Shown here piece after piece: positions 19,413-27,046 of a stretch of 64,000 bases of DNA. Below the pieces are notes generated by a model. The model worked only from the letters and a program-made list of their open reading frames with translations. It did no database searches and was not told where the DNA came from. How positions within the stretch are numbered: position 1 is the stretch's first letter; every line of letters begins with the position of its first letter. Both the position numbers and the translations under genes were made by a program. This DNA is from Caldilineaceae bacterium bin34 (GTDB taxonomy: Bacteria; Chloroflexota; Anaerolineae; Caldilineales; Caldilineaceae): NCBI GenBank assembly GCA_002238555.1, contig MPMO01000016.1:1-64000 (forward strand). Reading direction: 5' to 3'.

Positions 19413-19458
19413 ACCGTCATGGGCCTATTCTGCGTACCAGGGGGTGCCGTGCGTCGCT

Positions 19459-20508
19459 TCAGGCCATGCCGCGGGCCATCAGGCACACGAAGTTGCGGGT
19501 GCCGGCTTCGGTCTTCAGCCCCCGCGTCAGGCGGGCCCGAGGCTTGAAGCGGCCAAACCAGCCCTCCAGCCGGTTGGTGGAAGCGGGTACCCCGGGGTGG
19601 TCTTGGCTGCGCACCCGCTCATGCCAGCGTTCCACGAGGTGCCACAGCAGCTTGCGCACCTCCGGGTGCAGGCGCACGCGGCCCTGCCTCACCGCCTCCC
19701 AGAGGGCCAGCAGGACGGGCCCGGCCGCCGGCGGTCGCGCCCGGGCCAGGCGTCGCAGGATGGGCAGCAGGACCCGGTCCAGATGGGTCAGGTCGTCCTC
19801 GTCGAGACCCCGGATGTGCCGCCCCACGGTGCGTTGCATGTGCACGGCGCACGGCTGCCGGTCCAAACCCGCCGCCTCCAGGGCCGGTCCGTAGACCGGG
19901 TCGTCGTCGGTGATCAGCCCCTGCACCCCGCGCGCGGCCAGGTCCGTGAACCAGTCGGCCCCGTCGAGGCCGGGACCGCTCAGGCGCAGGTCCAGCCGTT
20001 CGCCCCGGGGCCCCAGGACCACGGCCACGGGGCGCTTGACGCCCCCGAGGGGCAGCCAGGTCTCGTCCACCTCGACCCACGACGGCAGGTTCGCCTGCGG
20101 GTCGGGCGCCAGGCCCGGGGCCACCGCCTGCACGTCCCGCCACAGGGTGGCGGCCCCCACCCCACAGCCCAGCAGGGCCAGGAGGCGGGACAGACCCCGG
20201 AAACTGACACAGTACACGTACAGGTCGGCCACCAGCTCGCGGAAGGTCTGCGGCCGCTGGCGGGAGGTCACGTCGGGCGGCAGGGGCGAGGCGCTGCCCC
20301 GGCAGGCCTTGCACTGCCAGCGCTGGACGCGCAGCCGGCCGAGGACGACCAGATGGCGGGGGTAGGTGCCGTTGCGCCGCCAGGCACAGGCTCCGCAATG
20401 GGGGCAGGAGCCCGGGTCGTCGGGCCATGCCCGTTGGTGTTCGGGGTCGGCAGGGGCTAGGATGAAGTCCACGACGGGGGGTCCTCTTTGGTTGTTGAAG
20501 CAAACCAA
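19459..20508 (-). CDS. DDE transposase with N-terminal zinc ribbon
   Basis: 349 residues, apparently intact. N-terminal zinc ribbon (CPHC...C and CKAC pairs: 'GSCPHCGACAWRRNG', 'RWQCKACRG'), then a DDE core: 'SWVEVDETWLPLGG' (D1), 'GLITDDDPVYG' (D2), and 'STNRLEGWFGRFKPRARL' (E). I cannot fix the IS family; the architecture (zinc ribbon, then DDE with an alpha-helical insertion) resembles ISNCY/IS256-like or ISL3-like groups. A scar of a relative lies at 9416-9622. It is flanked by the perfect TIRs, so the element may be functional. Confidence 0.8.
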   Translation of the reverse strand: MVCFNNQRGPPVVDFILAPADPEHQRAWPDDPGSCPHCGACAWRRNGTYPRHLVVLGRLRVQRWQCKACRGSASPLPPDVTSRQRPQTFRELVADLYVYCVSFRGLSRLLALLGCGVGAATLWRDVQAVAPGLAPDPQANLPSWVEVDETWLPLGGVKRPVAVVLGPRGERLDLRLSGPGLDGADWFTDLAARGVQGLITDDDPVYGPALEAAGLDRQPCAVHMQRTVGRHIRGLDEDDLTHLDRVLLPILRRLARARPPAAGPVLLALWEAVRQGRVRLHPEVRKLLWHLVERWHERVRSQDHPGVPASTNRLEGWFGRFKPRARLTRGLKTEAGTRNFVCLMARGMA

Positions 20509-20537
20509 TTATTGAGGGCCCCTCGTCCCTTGCCAGC

Positions 20538-20571
20538 CCGCAACCAATATCAACGAGATTGAAACAGTGCC
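20538..20571 (-). repeat. Right terminal inverted repeat
   Basis: 34 bp, perfect reverse complement of 19379-19412. Confidence 0.9.
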
Positions 20572-21827
20572 CGGCCTGCCGGCGGGGCGGAGCGCAAGAA
20601 CGGCTGGCAGCTGGCGGAAGCCAACGGCGATGCCGACCCCTACGGCATCCAGTACCTGCTCAATCGGGCGCGCTGGTCGGTGGCGGAGGCCCGCACCGCC
20701 CTGTGCGGCTACGTGCAGGAGCACCTGGGGGGTCCCCCAGCCGTGGGGATCATCGACGAGACCGGGTTCCTGAAGACGGGCGCCCACTCGGCCGGGGGGG
20801 GGGGGGGGGCCAGGAGCACGGGGGGAATCCCCAAGCCGTGGGGATCATCGACGAGACCGGGTTCCTGAAGAAGGGCGCCCATTCGGCCGGGGTGGCGCGG
20901 CAGTACAGCGGCACGGCGGGCCGGGGCGGGAACTGCCAGGTGGGGGTCTTCCTGGCCTACGCCGGGGCGCGGGGGTACACGCTGCTGGACGCGGAACTCC
21001 ATCTGCCCGAGGGCTGGACCAACGCGCCGGCGCGGCTGCAGGCGGTCGGGCTGGCCCCGGACACACCCTTTGCCACCAAGCCGCAACTGGCCCAACAGCT
21101 GCTGGCCCGGGCGCAGGCGGCCGGCGTGTCGCTGGCCTGGGTCGCGGGCGACACGGTCCATGGCCACTCGGGGCAGCTGCGGTCCTGGCTGGAGGACCAA
21201 GACCAGGCCTACCTGCTGGCGGTGCCGGCCCACGAAACGTTCCTGGTCGGCCGATACGAGTATGGGGTGGGGGAGATGTTCGCGGCGCTGGCCGAGGAGG
21301 ACTGGCAGCGGCTCAGTGCGGGCCCGGGCAGCCAGGGCGAACGGTGGTACGACTGGCAGTGCCTGGTGTTGGCCGAAGGGGCGGACGCGGACAAGGGGTA
21401 CTATCTGCTGTTCCGGCGCGCCTACGGGCAGCCGGAGAAGTGGCGGGCCCATCTCGTGTGGGGTCCCCAGGCCTGCGACCTGCCCGCGCTGGTCCGGGTG
21501 GCCGGCAGTCGCGGGCGTATTGAGTCGGCCTTTGAGCTGGCCAAGCAGGAGGTGGGCTTGGACGAGTACGAGGTGCGCAACGCCCGGGGCTAGGACTGCC
21601 ACATGATCCTGCGCTGGCCCTGCTCAGCGTGGTGCGGGCCGCCTGCCTGCCCCCGCTGGCCCCCCAAAAAAAGCGCGCGGGGCCGGGCAGCCTGGCCGTG
21701 CCGGAAGTCCGGCGGCTGTGGCGGCGTCTGCTGCGGCCCGTAGTCATGGACATCGAGCAGGTGTTGGCCCTGGTCGCACTGGTGTCGGTACCACCAGTGG
21801 GTGGCCCAATGCTGTCACTACCGGTGA
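20572..21827 (+). pseudogene. IS701-like transposase, frameshifted
   Basis: The reading frame begins within the N-terminal region ('ERKNGWQLAEANGDADPYGI', 'VGIIDETGFLKTGAHSAG' with the first catalytic Asp). It is broken by a 95-bp tandem duplication with a run of 16 G, then continues in a second frame ('NCQVGVFLAYAGARGYTLL', 'WVAGDTVHG', 'RGRIESAFELAKQEVGLDEY'). A stop follows in 'NARG', and the C-terminus resumes in a third frame, ending with 'HQWVAQCCHYR' at 21827. The 5' end is missing, removed or displaced by the adjacent IS. Not functional. Confidence 0.85.
20716..20905 (+). repeat. 95-bp tandem duplication with G16 homopolymer inside the IS701-like gene
   Basis: Copy 1 is 20716-20810 and copy 2 is 20811-20905, similar but not identical. 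A run of 16 consecutive G lies at 20794-20809 near the end of copy 1. The 95-bp step is not a multiple of three and shifts the frame. An assembly or read error at this homopolymer is a real possibility. Confidence 0.7.
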
Positions 21828-22510
21828 CAGCAGGCCACCATCCTGTGAATTACCACTGTAGGATTAGTCCTCGTGGACCGCATGCACCACCTCCGGGGTT
21901 CAGCAGTCCAAGCCGACCCACAGCGATTCGTTGCGGGGCATGGCCAGAGCATGTGGTGCAGGTCCCGGTCCTCCAGCCAGCAGTGCCGGTTCAGTGAGCG
22001 GCCGTAGACCGTATCGCCTGTCATCCAGGCCACGGGCACCCCGGCATCGCGGACCTGTTCCAGCAGGCCGCCGGCCTGCTGCGGCTTGGTCGCGAAGGGC
22101 GTATCCGGGGCCGGGTCATCCGTCCAAACCTGGGGTAGATTCAACTCCCGGTTCAGCAGCGTGTGGTCCTGGAGACTGACGTAGGCAAGGAAGATCCCCA
22201 CCTGGGCAGATGCCCACCTTGCCCAGCGTGCCGCAGTACTGTGGTGCCACTCCCACCGAGTAGACCCCTGCTTGGGGAAGCTCATCTCGTCGATCACGAC
22301 CACGGCACCGAGGTCCCCCAGGTACGCCGCGCATAGACGTACAGTGTATCCCGCGCCCAGTCCGCCGATCGGCGGCGCGCCTCAGCAGGTGCTGGAAGTC
22401 GTAGGACGTGGCATCGCCCACCGTTTCGGCCAACTGCCAACCGTTCTTGCGCCGGGTGTCGCTCAGCAGGCCGTCCACGTAGGCTGCGGTCCGTTGTCGG
22501 AAGTGTGAAA
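21828..22510 (-). pseudogene. IS701-like transposase remnant (third copy)
   Basis: Minus-strand frames read the N-terminal and middle parts of an IS701-like transposase: 'LLSDTRRKNGWQLAETVGDA', then after frameshifts 'MVVIDEMSFPKQGS' (first Asp), 'AQVGIFLAYVSLQDHTLLNR', and 'VAWMTGDTVYGRSLN'. The C-terminal catalytic part is missing because the copy abuts, tail to tail, the plus-strand copy ending at 21827. More diverged than its neighbour. Confidence 0.8.
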
Positions 22511-22578
22511 GACAGGCCTCTCTCAGACAGTCGCCTTGTTCAACTTGGTGAAATCCCGCGCAACGTTACGTATTTTGG

Positions 22579-22584
22579 TATAAT
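22579..22584 (+). promoter_or_regulatory. Candidate extended -10 promoter upstream of the methyltransferase operon
   Basis: A perfect TATAAT preceded by TG one base upstream (TGGTATAAT, 22576-22584), in the only notably AT-rich stretch before the operon. No matching -35 box at 17 bp. It lies 306 bp before the methyltransferase ATG. A short inverted repeat, ACTCG/CGAGT (22679-22693), lies between and could be an operator. Suggestive only. Confidence 0.35.
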
Positions 22585-22890
22585 TTCGGGGGTTCATTCG
22601 ATATAGGGTGTTCAGCAACGGTTCCGATGACGTGGTGTCAGTTGAGAGACTTTCGCCTGTCTGCGCAATGATCGGGTGACTCGCAAGACGAGTAACAGGC
22701 CACAGATCTGTGTTGGGCACTGGGCTCCAAACTGGTATCGTTCTTAGTGCATACAGCAGTGACATCGGACAATCCCAACCTCTCAGGGGCTTGATTGTGA
22801 ACTTGAGCCAACGATCTCAAGGCAGCAAAAGCGGTACGCCAACCATTGTGCCCGACACAGACCAGTCTGGACTCCTGAGTTGACGGCGAC

Positions 22891-24033
22891 ATGTGCGATC
22901 TCAAATTGATCCAGCACTCCAACAGTGAGGAGCATCTCGGTTCTCCCGATCCGGGGAACCCAGTGATGGTCTTCGACTTCTTCTGTGGTTGCGGAGGTGC
23001 CAGTGCTGGGTTTCGGGAGGCTGGCATGGAGATTGCCTTCGGCTTGGACAACGACCCGGACGCTGGACGTACCTTCAAGGCGAACTTCCCAGAGGCCGAG
23101 TTTTTTGACGACGACATTGCGACCATGCCCGACTCGGCTATCGATATCGTTGTAGATGCTTGGCCCAATCATGCGCTGCTGTTCAATGCATGCGCTCCCT
23201 GCCAACCATTCTCCCGGCAACGATGCGGTACTCTCCGGCCAGACGACGAGCGGCTCGGACTTCTTACCCATGTGTTGCGGTTTGTGCGTCGGTATCGTCC
23301 CGAATACGTCTTCGTCGAGAATGTACCGGGCCTGCAGGATGCAGGTGCCGGTGGCGGCATCTTTCAAGGCTTATTGCACACCTTGCAGGAACTTGGATAC
23401 TCGACAGACCATCGTGTCGTGAAGTCACAGGACTACGGCGTTCCACAGAGAAGGATGAGGCTTGTACTCCTGGCAAGCCTCTTGGGGCCGATCACGTTCC
23501 CGGAGCCAACCTACGGCGTAGGTACGCTCAATCCAGAGTATTCCACTGTCAGAAAGTGGATCAAGTCTCTTCCCGCGATCTCGGCAGGAGAAGCCCATCC
23601 TCGCGTTCCAAACCACCGGGCAGCGCGGCTTTCTTCTCTCAACCTGCAGCGCATAGGTGCCACGCCGCAAGGCGGGGGATGGCGCGACTTGCCTCCCAAG
23701 CTTTTGCCGAAGAGCCGCAAGGCGGGCTTCAACGGGTATACAGATGTATATGGCCGTCTCCGGTGGGATGCGCCAGCACCAGCGTTGACAACCAGATGCA
23801 TCAGCTATTCGAACGGACGGTTTGGACACCCTGAGCAAGATCGGGCGATAAGCGTCCGCGAGGCTGCCTGCCTGCAGACACTGCCAAATGACTTTGTGCT
23901 CACCGGGAGTTTGAACTCCCAAGCCCGACAGGTGGGAAATGCTGTTCCAACACTCCTCGCCCAGCGCTTTGGGGCATGCATTGCAGAGCATTTCGCTGGT
24001 AATGCCTGTGGTACCCAGTTCTCCTTCCCCTGA
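22891..24033 (+). CDS. DNA (cytosine-5) methyltransferase
   Basis: 380 residues with the full C5-MTase set: motif I 'FDFFCGCGGASAGFREAG' (SAM binding), motif IV 'CAPCQPFSRQ' with the catalytic Cys104, motif VI 'FVENVPG' (Glu143), motif VIII 'QDYGVPQRRMRLVL', and motif X 'RQVGNAVPTLLAQRF'. A target-recognition domain lies between VIII and X ('PNHRAARLSSLNLQRIGATP' and after). It would make 5-methylcytosine in an unknown site. No dedicated restriction endonuclease or Vsr gene follows; the next gene, 40 bp on, is the dual-GHKL protein. It therefore looks like the modification arm of a locus whose other components are signalling proteins. Confidence 0.93.
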   Translation: MCDLKLIQHSNSEEHLGSPDPGNPVMVFDFFCGCGGASAGFREAGMEIAFGLDNDPDAGRTFKANFPEAEFFDDDIATMPDSAIDIVVDAWPNHALLFNACAPCQPFSRQRCGTLRPDDERLGLLTHVLRFVRRYRPEYVFVENVPGLQDAGAGGGIFQGLLHTLQELGYSTDHRVVKSQDYGVPQRRMRLVLLASLLGPITFPEPTYGVGTLNPEYSTVRKWIKSLPAISAGEAHPRVPNHRAARLSSLNLQRIGATPQGGGWRDLPPKLLPKSRKAGFNGYTDVYGRLRWDAPAPALTTRCISYSNGRFGHPEQDRAISVREAACLQTLPNDFVLTGSLNSQARQVGNAVPTLLAQRFGACIAEHFAGNACGTQFSFP

Positions 24034-24073
24034 GCTTGAACTGGATTCATCGGCGTCCCTATAGAGGGTTGGC

Positions 24074-27046
24074 ATGGCCAAGTTCAGGACAAGTGCTCGC
24101 ACGGTCGACATGCTGGGCCGTCAGCAGATCGCCGGCATCCCTACCGCAATCAGCGAGCTGTTCAAGAATGCCCACGATGCCTACGCGACGCGCGTCGAGG
24201 CAGACTTCTATCGTCCTGAACAGCTCCTCGTACTCAGGGACAACGGTCTTGGGATGACCTTGGAGGATGTCATCGATCGGTGGCTTGTGTTGGGAACGCA
24301 CAGCAAGGTCGATGGTGGCAAAGACATGACCGAGGTCGCTGTGTCCTTGGGGATGCAGGAGAGACCCCCCACTGGGGAAAAGGGGATCGGACGTCTTGCC
24401 ATCGGGGCCATTGGCCCCCAAGTACTCCTTGTCACCCGAGCCAGGCGATCCGATGGGCTCCACCCGACCGTGGCTTCATTTGTGAACTGGTCACTGTTCG
24501 CACTACCGGGAATCTCCCTTGATGAGATCGAAGTGCCGGTTCGTGAGTTCCACAACGGCGAGCTACCCACAGCTACAGATGTTGCCGAGATGGTCGAGGC
24601 CGTTAGACACAATCTGGAACGGTTGAGCCACATGGGTAATCAGAAAAAGAAAGTCATTGCGGAAATCACGCGCAACCTGGACAGGGCCTCCTTGGATGTT
24701 GCCTACCTTCAGAGACGTTTCGACGCGGCAGCTCTCAAGGACTCTGCATCGGGCACTCAGTTCTACATCCAGCCAACAAACCCAATGCTTGAAATTTCGC
24801 TAGACGCTCCTGTCGAGAAACGGCAGATAGGTGGCTTACAGAAAACACTGATGGGCTTCACGAACACGATGATGCCCGATCGTCCCAGACCGGTTATTGC
24901 AACTGCATTCCGTGATCACAAGTCTCTCGACCTCTTTGACTCTGTCATTGGACCCGAGTCATTCTTCACTTCAGAGGAATTCATTGAAGCTGACCATCAC
25001 ATCGAAGGTGAATTCGATGAGTACGGCCAGTTCTCAGGGACCGTGGCGGTTTACGGAGGCAAGCAAGAGAAGCATCTGATAACTTGGCCTGAGGCACGAG
25101 GTAAACAAACTCTTTGCGGACCGTTTTCCATCAATTTTGCTTACGTACAGGGGATAGCCCATGAGTCGCGCATGCCAAGAGAGAGATGGAATAGAATCAT
25201 CTGGAAACTCAACCGCATGGGAGGTCTGTACATCTATAGAAACGGCATACGGATACTTCCGTACGGCAGCACGGACAACGACTTTCTGGGCATCGAAGAG
25301 CGTCGGACTCTGGGTGCGGCATACTACTACTTCTCGGCCCGTAGAATGTTCGGTGCGATTGAGCTTCCTGTTGCAAGTTCGGCTAGGTTGATCGAAAAGG
25401 CCGGACGAGAAGGATTTCGCGACAACAGAGCATATCGCCAGTTTCGAGAGATTCTCATACACTTCCTTGTCCAGCTGGCTGCAGACTACTTCCGCGATGA
25501 CTCATCACTCGGTGCGTACAGTATCCGCAAGGCGGACCTCGACAGGCGAGCTAAAGCACTCGAGCGCCAATCCCAACAGGCCTTGGTCAGGCGCCGTGAA
25601 CTGACGAAAGCACTCGAGGCTTGCGCGGCCAAGCTCAACAGCCCTGAGCTCCAAGAAGAGATCGGGGCTACAATTACTCGACTGAAACAGATGCTTGAGG
25701 CCGTCTCACTCCAGAGCCGCCCAGATGCCAAACTGCGGCTGATTTTGGAGGCTGAGCGTGTCGCCCGAACTCAATTGGCGGCACTCCGATTGGAGCTTCG
25801 CGTTCCCTACCCGCGGGGATTCGCGCTCTCGACAGCGTTACGGCATAATCTCGCTGCATACAGAGTCGAGTATGCCAAGTTTGAAAGTGATGTCCTCGCG
25901 CCGGCCCAAGCCGCGATAGAGGATATTGTGTCCGAAACAACCCGAGGCCTCGACACCAGTCGCCGTCGCAGATTCGATGCTGCTGCTGAGGATGCTTGGC
26001 GAACAGCCAAACAGAAAGTGACGGCTCGTAGCCAAGCCTCCCGCGAGCAATTGAGTGAGACCAGCAAACAAGTCACCAACGCGGTCCGGCGTACGATGGC
26101 TGCTCTCGAGTCCGAGTTGAACGAAATCAGTCAACGTGTTCAGCGGGCTGATGTCTCAAATCTCACGGATGCCGAAATTGTTCAACTGAGGCTGGACTTC
26201 GACGCGGAGATCGAGGCGATCGCATCCACGAAGGAGGCACAACTAGAGGCGATTACCGAGCAACTTCAGGTCATTGTTGTCGATCCCGACGATTCCGGGC
26301 AGATTATTACGGAGGTGGATGTTGCCGGTGCGGTTGAGGAGAAAATCCGCGCCCTCCAAGAGCGCGCGGATGCAGACCTGGAACTCACGCAGATCGGGAT
26401 GGCCATCGAGATTATCGATCATGAGTTTCAGGCCACCATCCGGTCTGTTCGCAACCACCTACAACGCTTCCGAGCGTGGGCCGATGTCAACCAGCAACTC
26501 GCTGATGTGTACCACGGCATCCGCGTGAGTTTCGAACATCTTGATGGGTACCTTACGCTCTTCACGCCTCTGCACCGGCGTCTGTACCGAGCAGAAGTCG
26601 AGATCAGGGGACGCGACATCAGTAGGTTCCTACTGGATCTCTTCAAGGAACGCCTCACTCGCCATCAGGTCGAGGTTTCTGTCACACAGGCATTCCGTCG
26701 GCACACGTTTAGGGGGTATCCCTCAACCTTCTATCCCGTGTTCGTCAACTTGCTCGACAACGCTGTCTTCTGGCTACGCGACCAGAATCCGCCGCGCATC
26801 ATCCACCTTGATGTCAAAGACGACGCGATGATTGTTGCCGACAGCGGTCCTGGTGTACCGCTCGAAGATCGCGAAGCGATCTTCGAGCTCGGATTCACTC
26901 GGAAGCCAGGCGGACGCGGCCTCGGTCTCTATATCTCACGCGACGTGCTTGACCGAGCAGGGTATGAACTGACCATTGGTGAATCCCACTACAGCGTAGG
27001 GGCAGAGTTCAGGATTCAGCCGAAGCCGGAGGATCGCCATGAGTAG
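24074..27046 (+). CDS. MORC/Hsp90-type ATPase fused to a histidine kinase (dual GHKL)
   Basis: 990 residues. N-terminus is a MORC/MutL/Hsp90-like Bergerat ATPase: 'AISELFKNAHDAY' (N32), 'LVLRDNGLGMT' (D56-G58-G60), and 'GEKGIGRLAIG' (lid, about 101-111). Residues roughly 500-760 are charged and helical (coiled coil, 'RAKALERQSQQALVRRREL'). The C-terminal 230 residues are a histidine kinase: H-box 'EIIDHEFQATI' with His about 783, N-box 'NLLDNAVFWLRD' (Asn about 896), G1 'VADSGPGVP', F/G2 'FTRKPGGRGLGLYISRDVL'. So it has two separate GHKL ATP sites, with a phosphoacceptor His only in the second. No transmembrane segment or PAS/GAF sensor is seen, so it is cytosolic. Its ORF overlaps the receiver-protein gene by 8 bp and follows the methyltransferase by 40 bp. 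MutL/MORC ATPases next to DNA methylases are known from restriction-modification loci; the kinase fusion is the odd part. Confidence 0.85.
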   Translation: MAKFRTSARTVDMLGRQQIAGIPTAISELFKNAHDAYATRVEADFYRPEQLLVLRDNGLGMTLEDVIDRWLVLGTHSKVDGGKDMTEVAVSLGMQERPPTGEKGIGRLAIGAIGPQVLLVTRARRSDGLHPTVASFVNWSLFALPGISLDEIEVPVREFHNGELPTATDVAEMVEAVRHNLERLSHMGNQKKKVIAEITRNLDRASLDVAYLQRRFDAAALKDSASGTQFYIQPTNPMLEISLDAPVEKRQIGGLQKTLMGFTNTMMPDRPRPVIATAFRDHKSLDLFDSVIGPESFFTSEEFIEADHHIEGEFDEYGQFSGTVAVYGGKQEKHLITWPEARGKQTLCGPFSINFAYVQGIAHESRMPRERWNRIIWKLNRMGGLYIYRNGIRILPYGSTDNDFLGIEERRTLGAAYYYFSARRMFGAIELPVASSARLIEKAGREGFRDNRAYRQFREILIHFLVQLAADYFRDDSSLGAYSIRKADLDRRAKALERQSQQALVRRRELTKALEACAAKLNSPELQEEIGATITRLKQMLEAVSLQSRPDAKLRLILEAERVARTQLAALRLELRVPYPRGFALSTALRHNLAAYRVEYAKFESDVLAPAQAAIEDIVSETTRGLDTSRRRRFDAAAEDAWRTAKQKVTARSQASREQLSETSKQVTNAVRRTMAALESELNEISQRVQRADVSNLTDAEIVQLRLDFDAEIEAIASTKEAQLEAITEQLQVIVVDPDDSGQIITEVDVAGAVEEKIRALQERADADLELTQIGMAIEIIDHEFQATIRSVRNHLQRFRAWADVNQQLADVYHGIRVSFEHLDGYLTLFTPLHRRLYRAEVEIRGRDISRFLLDLFKERLTRHQVEVSVTQAFRRHTFRGYPSTFYPVFVNLLDNAVFWLRDQNPPRIIHLDVKDDAMIVADSGPGVPLEDREAIFELGFTRKPGGRGLGLYISRDVLDRAGYELTIGESHYSVGAEFRIQPKPEDRHE

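Larger units (their letters stand above)
19379..20571. mobile_element. Insertion sequence with 34-bp perfect terminal inverted repeats
   Basis: About 1193 bp bounded by perfect 34-bp inverted repeats (19379-19412 and 20538-20571, outer end GGCACTGTTTCAATC). It contains one transposase gene. Both flanks are IS701-like sequence, but of different portions and opposite orientation, so this element sits in or between older IS copies. I could not recognise a target-site duplication. Confidence 0.85.
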
